The notes below the pieces were generated by a model. It did not search any database, was not told the origin of the DNA, and saw only the letters and a program-made list of their open reading frames with translations. The position numbers and the translations under genes were made by a program. DNA of 13,596 bases. It comes from Clostridiales bacterium. GTDB lineage: Bacteria > Bacillota > Clostridia > Lachnospirales > Lachnospiraceae. The stretch lies in contig JAATEU010000492.1 of the NCBI GenBank assembly GCA_015655565.1, positions 1 through 13,596 of the forward strand. Reading direction: 5' to 3'. This document shows, piece after piece, positions 6,994-13,130 of this stretch; within the stretch, counting starts at the first letter, position 1, and each line of letters begins with the position of its first letter.

Positions 6994-7390
6994 AACTGTC
7001 TCCCTTGGTCTATCGACCTGTCTCTCGACATTCCCCCAGCCGGGTAACATATACTAAGTTTGCTTAACCATCACTACACTTCTGCAATGCCCATCCAAGC
7101 ATCATCTGTAAGTAGCCACCCTCTGAATATGCTTTACGCTGATATTCAGGCGTTGTAATATCTCATTAGCTCCTGTTGCAACACAGGTAGGCACAATCCT
7201 CTGCTCTTATCCTTCACAGGCAACGGTAATATAACCGCAGGGTAATCATCGCACGAAATGGGATTCTGCCACCCTTCTATTTTGAAAGGCGAAAATATCA
7301 TCAAGGTATATGCGTGTCCTATTCAGTTTTGGATAGGTCTACAAGAATTTCTGTTTTTCCTTTGCTTTGTCAAAGGCTCTTTCTACTAAA
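6917..7390 (-). ncRNA. Candidate long structured RNA upstream of the degenerate recombinase gene
   Basis: No frame codes for more than about 40 codons here, and base composition is clearly richer in G+C than the flanks. Read on the minus strand it forms a run of local hairpins. CTGAATAT/ATATTCAG forms an 8-bp stem at 7149-7123. CCTGT/ACAGG lies at 7187-7172. Two abutting 4-bp stems follow, TGTC-GAGA-GACA (7030-7019) and GGTC-GATA-GACC (7018-7007), each closed by a four-base G..A loop. The next stem is GGGAGACA/TGTC(T)TCCC (7004-6982), then the long 25-bp stem. Abutting tetraloop stems are typical of folded RNAs. A possible promoter lies at 7428-7399. It may be a stand-alone RNA or a leader of the gene at 6877. 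I cannot assign it to a known family; boundaries are approximate. Confidence 0.55.
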
Positions 7391-7398
7391 TACTATGC

Positions 7399-7428
7399 AA
7401 TATATAGCCAGTATGTTTTTTGTGTTAA
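7399..7428 (-). promoter_or_regulatory. Possible promoter for the structured RNA
   Basis: On the minus strand, TTAACA (7428-7423) is followed after 16 bases by TATATA (7406-7401), or after 18 bases by TATATT (7404-7399). Transcription would begin near 7392 and run into the hairpin-rich region and the recombinase-like gene. Both boxes are imperfect and AT-rich, so this is tentative. Confidence 0.35.
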
Positions 7429-7505
7429 ATCTTGTTGACCATGTACAAATTATATATGTATTCTTTTCGCTTTCAGAGTGAGTAGTACTCTTTTTAGTGG
7501 CATTT

Positions 7506-7829
7506 TCACTCTTTTAGCAAATCAATGTTTTTAATTATGTCGTTTACCATATACATAATAAACTTCTTTTCTGGTACACTTCTTCCTTTTAACATTACGT
7601 TCAACTCTGATTTAGGTTCTTTTCCTACAATTATAAAATCCAAAGACACTCCGAAATAATCGGCTATACAAACCAACGTATCAACTTTGGCTCCATTGAC
7701 TCCTCTCTCGATTTTCCGATATCCATCTAAAGAAATACCTATAGCCTCAGATACATCTTCCTGTCTTAATTTTTTATCAATTCTCAACCCTTTAATTCTC
7801 TTTCCACTTGTCTTAATATCATAATACAT
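7506..7829 (-). CDS. ICE-type XRE-family transcriptional regulator (107 aa)
   Basis: A small DNA-binding protein beginning MYYDIKTSGKRIKGLR. Its Cro/CI-type helix-turn-helix lies at about residues 8-65 (RQEDVSEAIGISLDGYRKIE, then VDTLVCIADYFGVSLDFIIVG). The MYxxxKxSGKRI start and the FGVSLDxxxxG motif are characteristic of small XRE proteins on Tn916/Tn1549-type conjugative elements of gut Clostridia. The C-terminal 35 residues are basic and helical. AGGAGGATAAAGC before the ATG is a strong ribosome-binding site. It is transcribed toward the structured RNA and preceded by about 370 bases of non-coding leader. It probably controls transfer or excision genes of the surrounding element, but the target is not visible here. 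Confidence 0.8.
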   Translation of the reverse strand: MYYDIKTSGKRIKGLRIDKKLRQEDVSEAIGISLDGYRKIERGVNGAKVDTLVCIADYFGVSLDFIIVGKEPKSELNVMLKGRSVPEKKFIMYMVNDIIKNIDLLKE

Positions 7830-8200
7830 GCTTTATCCTCCTGATTTTCATGAAATATCCTGTTAACTCGAAAATCAGAAATTGTTACTGACTCCTGCAT
7901 CTTGGCACTAATTTGAACATGTTGATTCCCCTTTCAAATACGCACCTGTAAATGCACAGCAATAAAGCCTATTCGTATCTTATTTATTCCACTTCCTAGA
8001 TTCACAAAAGCAGTATCCAGCAAAACAGTAAGTACCCTCATGTAAAAGCTTTCACTGGTCTATTTCAGTCAACTCAATTCCTTGTTGCTGCTTTACGCTG
8101 TACCTTATACCGAAAAGTGACATTATGAGTTACCTTTTATCTGATGACCTTTAAAGGTCCCATCAATTTGAGAAGTTCATTTCTAAATTTTTTTTTGTAT
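7830..8200 (-). other. Long non-coding leader of the XRE gene with small ORF remnants
   Basis: No complete gene is seen in this stretch. On the minus strand there is an 11-codon ORF, MFKLVPRCRSQ (7920-7885), with AAAGGGG in good position; it could be a leader peptide. There is also a 23-codon ORF beginning MSLFGIRYSVKQQQG in the interval 8127-8055. A further frame contains cysteine-rich runs such as YCFAGYCFCESRKW. These look like pieces of an eroded conserved leader rather than intact genes. Any attenuation role is speculative. Confidence 0.35.
8146..8159. promoter_or_regulatory. Perfect 14-bp palindrome, candidate operator
   Basis: GACCTTTAAAGGTC is perfectly self-complementary. It lies far upstream of the XRE gene and just downstream of a terminator, where a promoter for the leader would be expected. 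The binding protein is unknown; the adjacent XRE regulator is one candidate. Confidence 0.4.
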
Positions 8201-8237
8201 TAAAAAAGAGGGATAGTGTTTTGATACACTATCCCTC
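8201..8237 (-). terminator. Strong rho-independent terminator (minus strand)
   Basis: GAGGGATAGTGT (8208-8219) pairs perfectly over 12 bp with ACACTATCCCTC (8226-8237) around a 6-base loop. On the minus strand the stem is followed by TTTTTT (8207-8202). It would stop any read-through from the agr side before the XRE leader. Confidence 0.85.
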
Positions 8238-8335
8238 CTATGGAGCAGACAAGTTTCACCGCCTCACTTTGGAGTACAGTTGGAATTATAAATTATCTTT
8301 ACAAGACTTTTTATCATTGAACTATAAATAACATA

Positions 8336-8379
8336 TAAAAAATAGACATAAAAGCCAAACTAATACCTTTGCCTTTATG
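8336..8379 (-). terminator. Rho-independent terminator after the agr-associated region
   Basis: On the minus strand CATAAAGGCAAA (8379-8368) pairs with the TTTGGCTTTTATG arm (8359-8347), with one bulged G and one G-T pair. A five-base spacer and TTTTTT follow (8342-8337). It lies 10 bases beyond the stop of the small interrupted ORF, so it is the likely 3' end of the agr transcript. Between here and the next terminator (8238-8335) no gene is seen. Confidence 0.7.
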
Positions 8380-8388
8380 CCTGTTAAT

Positions 8389-8592
8389 TCAGTGTAGCAT
8401 TATTAATTGATATTCTTGATATAAATCCTCATCAAAAGCACCATCTATAATAGACTCCTTAATAAGCAGAGACTTACACATCTTCAGAAACTGTTTTTTG
8501 AGTAGCTATATATGTTCCCTGCTTATATAAAAATACTTTTGATAGGAGTTGCTACAAAACAGACATTTATACGGATTTATTAAAGATTCCAT
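8389..8592 (-). pseudogene. Small CxxC / sigma-like HTH protein interrupted by an in-frame amber codon
   Basis: The frame opens at ATG 8592-8590, just after AGGAGAG. It encodes MESLINPYKCLFCSNS, a Cys-x2-Cys knuckle, for 28 codons, meets TAG (8508-8506), and continues in the same frame for 38 more codons to TGA. The second part, with KKQFLKMCKSLLIKES and FDEDLYQEYQLIMLH, resembles the start of sigma-70 region 2 or the HTH_16 domain of small ICE regulators, where a D-x-D-L-x-Q-E motif is typical. A single stop in otherwise protein-like sequence suggests a recent nonsense mutation; stop-codon read-through is the less likely alternative. The C-terminus also looks short for the family. Confidence 0.45.
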
Positions 8593-8627
8593 CTCTCCTG
8601 ATATTTAATCGTATTTTTAGCAACTCC
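8545..8627. repeat. Perfect 10-bp inverted repeat enclosing the start of the interrupted ORF
   Basis: GGAGTTGCTA (8545-8554) and TAGCAACTCC (8618-8627) are exact inverted copies 63 bases apart, with short AAA/TTT pairing further in. In minus-strand RNA the arms would bring the ribosome-binding site and first codons of the 8592 ORF into one loop. The plus-strand right arm is followed by AATTTTTT. It could control translation or be a relic of a small element. Confidence 0.45.
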
Positions 8628-8633
8628 AATTTT

Positions 8634-8849
8634 TTACCTATATAGTTTTCTGCGACAAAATTGAACAATTTTTACTAAAACTATTGCAAAGAGAAGAGTT
8701 ATTAACCAGATTTCAACACCTGAATGATGATATTGTCGGCATATTTATTCATTGGTCATATTTGTGTTAATAAGTTTTATACTTTTATCTTGTAAAAACT
8801 CTCCAAGAAATTGCCCAATACTTATACCTACTAATATTTGGCTTTGCTT
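8634..8849 (-). pseudogene. Eroded small membrane-protein ORF downstream of agrD
   Basis: One frame runs from 8849 to TAA at 8636-8634 with a single internal TAA (8747-8745) and no clear start. The first part reads ILVGISIGQFLGEFLQDKS. The second contains one hydrophobic span, IWLITLLFAIVLVKIV, followed by a basic CRRKLYR end, a layout seen in single-span membrane peptides. I do not recognise the family. Protein-like composition on both sides of the stop suggests a broken gene that once belonged to the agr operon; chance cannot be excluded. Confidence 0.3.
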
Positions 8850-8878
8850 CTATCTTTAGTAGATTCGTTCTCCCTTTC

Positions 8879-9070
8879 CTATTTTTGTACTGAAGTATCA
8901 TCTTCCTTTTGTCCCAATTTAGGGTTTCTTGTTGGTCGCTTCGGTTGATAAAATAGTCCCATACAAACGGGGGGCCAGCCCCAATCATTAGATTCGTTAG
9001 CCACATTGCGAGCTGCACGAGCTGCGAATGCAATTGCCATTTGTTTTAATGTTTTTTTGTTCTTACCCAT
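8879..9070 (-). CDS. agrD: AgrD-like cyclic lactone autoinducer precursor (63 aa)
   Basis: This encodes the propeptide of a quorum-sensing signal. The N-terminus (KKTLKQMAIAFAARAARNVA, about residues 5-24) is an amphipathic helix of the kind that anchors AgrD to the membrane. Cys36 begins the segment C-M-G-L-F followed by YQPKRP (41-46); clostridial AgrD proteins typically have Cys, a few hydrophobic residues, then a (Y/H)xPKxP motif. The predicted signal is a five-residue thiolactone closed between Cys36 and Phe40, with an N-terminal tail of uncertain length (perhaps within WGWPPV). A 17-residue polar tail with acidic residues follows. The ATG overlaps the agrB stop by 8 bases and has AAAGGAGG upstream. 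Precursor identity is well supported; the mature peptide is inferred. Confidence 0.85.
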   Translation of the reverse strand: MGKNKKTLKQMAIAFAARAARNVANESNDWGWPPVCMGLFYQPKRPTRNPKLGQKEDDTSVQK

Positions 9071-9656
9071 GTTTCGATACCTCCTTTTTATTAAATTTAG
9101 CTGATATTAATGAAATAGCCACCAAAATAATTGCCAAACAAGCCGAAATAATAATTGATGGCTTAACATTTACTAGTAAAAGTAATACTATTATAATCAG
9201 TTCTATTAATAAAAATAATCTTGAAAGTTTCTTGCATTTCTCCACTTCATGCATAGTAAGATTTAGATTAGGATGATTAACTGGCGAATAAATAATTATA
9301 CTTATAGATGATAAAATAAGAAATATTGGCAATCCTGTAAGTGCAATTTTAGGTTTCATATTATCTGCCACGAGAATAGAAAACAAACTTATTATAATAG
9401 AATAAAAAATGCAGCCATAGGTTGTTTGTAAATGAAAGCCTCCTGTTTGTCCCCTAAGAAGCATCAGAAATACCATAAAAACAATCATTTCTGGTAAAAG
9501 CTCAAAGGTAAGTCCGATAATCAATAAAATTGAATAGGTGACCGCTTTCATGATAAGTATTTCAAATCCATATATATACGTTTTTTTATTCGCCAAGAAA
9601 CTATCATTGGACTCCATTGATAAAATCGCCAGCCTACATGATAACTTATGTATCAT
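9063..9656 (-). CDS. agrB: AgrB-like autoinducer-processing membrane protease (197 aa)
   Basis: An integral membrane cysteine endopeptidase that should cut the C-terminal part of AgrD and promote thiolactone formation. The conserved motif is RGQTGGFHLQTTYGC, giving His75 and Cys82, the same seven-residue spacing as the catalytic His77/Cys84 pair of Staphylococcus aureus AgrB. Hydrophobic segments fall at about residues 38-52, 56-68, 83-97, 106-122, 145-160 and 166-183, and the length matches the family. The ATG has GGGGGA about 8 bases upstream. It overlaps agrD, so the two are co-translated. It is separated from agrC by about 190 bases containing a possible independent promoter, suggesting separate control of signal production. 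Confidence 0.92.
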   Translation of the reverse strand: MIHKLSCRLAILSMESNDSFLANKKTYIYGFEILIMKAVTYSILLIIGLTFELLPEMIVFMVFLMLLRGQTGGFHLQTTYGCIFYSIIISLFSILVADNMKPKIALTGLPIFLILSSISIIIYSPVNHPNLNLTMHEVEKCKKLSRLFLLIELIIIVLLLLVNVKPSIIISACLAIILVAISLISAKFNKKEVSKHG

Positions 9657-9687
9657 CTATATTTCCCCCAAGTGTTAATAATTTCTA

Positions 9688-9767
9688 ATTATAGTATATA
9701 TTTTAAATTATTTGGATTATTCTTCAAGTAATTATGCATTTTTAATGGCTCTATTACATTTTTAATG
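9688..9767 (-). promoter_or_regulatory. Candidate agrBD promoter with 11-bp direct repeats (possible AgrA site)
   Basis: On the minus strand TATAAT lies at 9693-9688, 32 bases before the agrB ATG, with no good -35. Upstream are two exact copies of CATTAAAAATG (9767-9757 and 9747-9737), 20 bp from start to start. LytTR regulators typically bind two direct repeats about two helical turns apart, upstream of promoters with poor -35 boxes. The arrangement therefore suits control by the AgrA-like protein encoded upstream. The repeat does not closely match the S. aureus AgrA site. Confidence 0.5.
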
Positions 9768-9848
9768 CACATCTCAAAGACTTCCTTTTGATTTCGTATC
9801 CAATTTTATTAATGCAACAAATTGAAACTGATGCCCATTACAATCCAT

Positions 9849-11093
9849 TTAAAAATCTCCGTTACATTTTTTCAAAGACATAGCTACATTTTGAATTCCA
9901 AGTCCATGTCTGCTCTTATCTTCCTTTGTTGTCGCAATCCTATTATTAACTATTTTCACTGATTTTGACACTGGATTTATGACTGAAAATATAAAAAAGT
10001 CATTTTCAATTATTAATTTAACTGTTATAATTTTTTTAGTCTTAGCCTCTTCACAAGCCTCAATTGCATTATCTAGTACATTTGCAATTATTACAACAAG
10101 ATCCTCAGCTGGAAGATTTAATGTTGATAAATCCCCTGCGTGTATATCCATAGTTATTCCTACTTTCTGGGCAATTTGATCCTTTTGATTCAGTATAACA
10201 TCGATAATATCATGATTGGTTTTAATCCTATAAAGACTATAGTAAATATCTCCTGACAAATTTCTAACATAGGATAAGGCTTGGTCGTAATTATTTGTAT
10301 TTAACATTTGGTAAATAATTGTGATATGATTCTTGTAATCGTGCATTATATTTCTTTGCATATCGTATGAATTTTTTAATGAAACAATACTCTTCATTTC
10401 AATATCCAATTGCATTTTAATCAATGCATTTTCTCTAACATTTTTACCGTGTTTGGCTGCCGCTTCAAGGAGCTCAAAAACTAATAGTGTTGAAAACAAT
10501 AGACCAACACCAGTAATTTCAACAATATATGGAATATTTTTCAAGCCTGTACATAATTCAATTATCGTAATTAGAGCTAGTATTGTTATAATTGAATACA
10601 CTATTAAAATAATCCAGTCTCTCTTTGTCACATATTCGATTGCTCGATTACGTGAAATAATTCTTGAAAATAAAACAAATGATAGGGATAATAGCACTTT
10701 TGAAATAATTGCAGCAAAGGGGAAGAATATTGTACTACTAATAATTGTCTCCGATGATGCCGAAAAAGCAGCCATCAAAGCAAGTAAAACAAAATGGTCC
10801 AATGCTATAATTGTTGTATATAAGATAATTGACGAGCCAATGCAAACCCAGAACTTCGACTTATAAAATAATATTGCAATAAACATATAAAGCATTATAA
10901 TCAATAATACTTTAATGAATGGGAATGAAACAAAATATGATATGATTAATCCAGGTATGGCAATAGACAAAAGTATAATATATTTATCCAGTCTATTGTT
11001 TATAATTTGCTTTTTATCCATTATTGAGCTAAAGAAAATCATACAACACATTGACTCGTAAAGAACAATTGCAATACTAAATAATATGCTCAT
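9849..11093 (-). CDS. agrC: AgrC-like GHKL sensor histidine kinase, 3' end altered by a frameshift
   Basis: A membrane kinase expected to sense the cyclic peptide and phosphorylate the AgrA-like regulator. The first 210 residues hold six or seven membrane spans. A coiled linker (215-245) leads to the phosphoacceptor region with His251 in NIMHDYKNHITI. The GHKL ATPase has its N-box at 335-350 (IIANVLDNAIEACEEA) and its G-box at RHGLGIQNV (396-403). The frame stops right after KKCNGDF. If one T is dropped from the run of five at 9855-9851, the frame continues as KWIVMGISFNLLH to a stop at 9811-9809, a family-like final strand. So the gene is either slightly truncated or carries a homopolymer error. 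The ATG overlaps the agrA stop as ATGA, implying coupling. Confidence 0.88.
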   Translation of the reverse strand: MSILFSIAIVLYESMCCMIFFSSIMDKKQIINNRLDKYIILLSIAIPGLIISYFVSFPFIKVLLIIMLYMFIAILFYKSKFWVCIGSSIILYTTIIALDHFVLLALMAAFSASSETIISSTIFFPFAAIISKVLLSLSFVLFSRIISRNRAIEYVTKRDWIILIVYSIITILALITIIELCTGLKNIPYIVEITGVGLLFSTLLVFELLEAAAKHGKNVRENALIKMQLDIEMKSIVSLKNSYDMQRNIMHDYKNHITIIYQMLNTNNYDQALSYVRNLSGDIYYSLYRIKTNHDIIDVILNQKDQIAQKVGITMDIHAGDLSTLNLPAEDLVVIIANVLDNAIEACEEAKTKKIITVKLIIENDFFIFSVINPVSKSVKIVNNRIATTKEDKSRHGLGIQNVAMSLKKCNGDF

Positions 11094-11794
11094 AATTTAC
11101 CTCTATAGAGAAATAATCTCTTTTTCGTTTCTGTAAATTTATTCTGACTTATGGGTAATTTAGTATCATTTTTGAGAAACGCCGTATAGTTCTTCACGTT
11201 TAATAAATAACTTATATTTACCAAATAGCTTTTATGAATTCTTATAAAATCATCAGAAGGTAAAATCTTTTGTATACCATCTAATTTACCATAAAGGTGC
11301 CTTCTTTCTTTATCCCCATTAAAATAAAAATATAGAGTATGGAGCTTGCTTTCTATATAAATTAAATTTTCTGTAAATATCGTTTCAGCACCATATACAA
11401 AATCTAATGTAATTTCCGTTCTAAAAAAACCCATCTCATGCAATATGGCATCCATTGTTATATCAAACAATGATTTTAATTGGTCTTTGAGAATATACCG
11501 AAAAGCTTTTACCTCATATCCGCTCGGAGCGTATTCTACATATGATGATACAAAAATCAAGATAAAATTAGGGTTCTTTCGTCGTAAAATGCTAGCTACT
11601 TCTATTCCATTCAAATCAGCCATCTGAATATCAAGGAAAACAAGGTCAATTTGACCTATGCTAGAGAGAAGTGATTCCCCAGATATATGATGTTTGATTG
11701 TAAATGGAATATTGTTCGTAGCCAAATATGTTCGTAGGTAATTGTCTAAACTACAAATAAAACGGCCATCGTCATCGCATATGACAATATTCAT
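11090..11794 (-). CDS. agrA: AgrA-like response regulator with LytTR DNA-binding domain (234 aa)
   Basis: A transcription factor of the AgrA/ComE type. The receiver domain covers about residues 1-120: acidic pocket CDDD at 6-9, phosphoacceptor Asp55 in LVFLDIQM, then FVSSYVEYA and AFRYILK. The LytTR domain covers about 135-232 (LIYIESKLHTLYFY, DDFIRIHKSYLVNI, LPISQNKFTETKKR). The ATG at 11794 is preferred to the ATG at 11800 because AAGGAGG abuts the latter and is spaced 6 bases from the former. It is the first gene of the locus, whereas many agr loci run BDCA. It probably activates agrBD through the repeats at 9737-9767. No matching repeats were found ahead of agrA itself, and bases 11801-11948 hold no other gene. 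Confidence 0.9.
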   Translation of the reverse strand: MNIVICDDDGRFICSLDNYLRTYLATNNIPFTIKHHISGESLLSSIGQIDLVFLDIQMADLNGIEVASILRRKNPNFILIFVSSYVEYAPSGYEVKAFRYILKDQLKSLFDITMDAILHEMGFFRTEITLDFVYGAETIFTENLIYIESKLHTLYFYFNGDKERRHLYGKLDGIQKILPSDDFIRIHKSYLVNISYLLNVKNYTAFLKNDTKLPISQNKFTETKKRLFLYRGKL

Positions 11795-11948
11795 TTGCAT
11801 CCTCCTTTGTGAAATAAAAAGATCTGTTTATCGAAATAGCTCATTCGCATACCTTATTAATTGCTTCATGTAAAATACATTATCCCGTGGACAATTAACA
11901 ATCAGAGACTTGTAATACCGTAATTTTCATAGAGCATTAGATATTTAT

Positions 11949-12089
11949 TTAATAATAAGCAGTTTTTCCCTCAACAAGTCCATAATATGCTTTTGATATT
12001 TCAAGGAACTCAGCTATCTGATCTTGTGTTAGGTTAAGCCCCCCATTTATCCTTACATCTATTTTAATATATTTTTGGATATAATAAAA
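11949..12089 (-). pseudogene. Fragment of an XRE-type helix-turn-helix protein
   Basis: The open frame follows a TAG (12092-12090) and ends at TAA (11951-11949). The core GLNLTQDQIAEFLEISKAYY, followed by GLVEGKTAYY, is a textbook first half of a Cro/CI-type domain (LTQxQxAxxLxIS...Y..xE). It has no start codon in frame, and the C-terminal half of the domain is missing. It lies upstream of agrA on the same strand, and could be a remnant of a former regulator of the locus. Confidence 0.55.
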
Positions 12090-12256
12090 CTAAATAATTG
12101 TATTTTTTTGTGAAAATATGTATATTATTTGTTAAATTAATAATATCATAATACATAATATAAATGTAAGAGTTTTAAATACTCTACATATGTCAGAATT
12201 GGTAGAATTGAATCAAATCTGTTTAATCTTGTTAATGTAAATAACTCCCAGCACAA

Positions 12257-12376
12257 TCAAAGTCTTGGCCTATAGAAAAGTCTAGCAAAAGCTGACTTTA
12301 TATGAAGAAACTCATCCAAATTTGAATGACTGTCCAAATATAAATTGAACTGTTTTTCTATTTCTTTAATATATAT
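12257..12376 (-). pseudogene. Orphan helical ORF remnant
   Basis: A 39-codon open frame without an ATG, bounded by TGA codons. It reads KEIEKQFNLYLDSHSNLDEF, then LHIKSAFARLFYRPRL. The composition is amphipathic and protein-like, and it could be the C-terminal end of a regulator or relaxosome protein. I do not recognise it. Its N-terminal side abuts the SOS promoter of the opposite strand, where any upstream part is lost. Confidence 0.25.
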
Positions 12377-12391
12377 TCAATATATTACCTG

Positions 12392-12445
12392 TTTACACGG
12401 GAACGTTCGTTTGCTATATTGTTTTGCACGGGTGAACTTACGTTC
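12392..12445 (+). promoter_or_regulatory. SOS promoter with two LexA boxes
   Basis: TTTACA (12392-12397), a 17-bp spacer and TATATT (12415-12420) form a good sigma-A promoter. The spacer contains GAACGTTCGTTT (12401-12412). A second box, GAACTTACGTTC (12434-12445), lies just after the predicted start site. Both fit the Gram-positive LexA/DinR pattern GAAC-N4-GTTY, the second with perfect symmetric arms. The position ahead of a translesion polymerase relic is what is expected for a damage-inducible gene. The control region looks intact although the gene is not. Confidence 0.8.
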
Positions 12446-12448
12446 GAT

Positions 12449-12878
12449 AAAATTATTTTTCACATTGATGTTAAATTCCACTTTCCTTAATTGGGAAACG
12501 ATTATAAACTAAAGATATTGGGTGGCAAAAAGGATTTACGCTTAATTCCCTCTGCTGTGGCCGGAGATAAGAAAAATGAGGCATGGTATTATCCTTGCCA
12601 AGTCCTTTCCGGCAAAACAGCACGGAATAAAAACTAGGGAAATGATAGGCGAGGCTATGAAGAAATATCCTGAGTTGACATTAGTACCCTCACATTACGG
12701 TTTGTATGAAAAGAATTCTAAGGCTTTTATGGAGCCGTTAAGACGATTTTCCCCGGTAGTTGAGCAATACTCTATAGACGAGGCATATTGTGATATGTTT
12801 GGCACTATCAGTCTATATGGTTCTCCTGTTGGCAGCCAATTATTTAAAAGATGCTATCCACACCGAATTAGGCTTAGG
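12449..12878 (+). pseudogene. umuC: Y-family DNA polymerase (UmuC/DinB type), N-terminal relic with at least four frameshifts
   Basis: The family sequence can be followed across frames. FHIDV at 12458-12472 carries the first catalytic Asp. An extra A at 12473-12475 follows, then NSTFLNWETI, then a lost T near 12503, then YKLKILGGKKDLRLIPSA. An extra A in the run 12572-12576 precedes MRHGIILAKSFPAKQHGIKT. The SIDEA catalytic motif lies at about 12774-12788, and another shift near 12832 precedes NYLKDAIHTELG. Homology then ends; the fingers, thumb and little-finger domains (about 270 residues) are missing and no start codon remains. When intact it would copy past DNA lesions under SOS control. 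The single open frame 12576-12986 is only the longest surviving piece and joins polymerase to unrelated sequence. Confidence 0.85.
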
Positions 12879-13130
12879 GCTACCGAGGAAAACAGGGAAA
12901 AACTGAATGCCGCAATTGAAGTTATTGAAAAAGCCAAAAAACAAAACCGCATACCCTCCGCCAAAGAAGCAAGGGAATGGGAGTAATGGTATAATAATGC
13001 GGCAATTGAAGGAGACGGATGCGTCGATCACATAATTAGTTTGGAGGAATATGAAAGAGCGAAATCAAGTCAGAGTTGGAAAGAGATGCGGTATAATGGA
13101 GCAAAGAAAGATTACTGTGATGATAAATAA
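12879..13130 (+). pseudogene. Small charged ORF fused to the polymerase relic and broken by a stop
   Basis: In frame with the polymerase relic, the sequence changes to ENREKLNAAIEVIEKAKKQN and RIPSAKEAREWE. It then meets TAA (12984-12986) and continues in the same frame as NNAAIEGDGCVDHIISLEEY and ERAKSSQSWKEM to TAA at 13128-13130. It is helical and highly charged. It probably represents a separate small gene that lay between the polymerase and the AbrB-like gene in an operon, joined to the polymerase by a deletion. I do not recognise its family. Confidence 0.45.

Noticed and set aside
6917..7390. Group II intron or reverse-transcriptase-associated RNA
   Set aside because: I saw no domain V-like hairpin and no reverse transcriptase nearby. 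Only a covariance search could settle it, so no such name is given.
8785..9033. 82-codon minus-strand ORF overlapping agrD
   Set aside because: It starts inside agrD in another frame and lacks its own ribosome-binding site. The agrD frame carries the expected Cys core and PKxP motif, so this is a shadow.
10453..10866. 137-codon plus-strand ORF opposite agrC
   Set aside because: It lies wholly antisense to the membrane-domain codons of agrC and has no recognisable domain; it is a mirror frame of hydrophobic codons.
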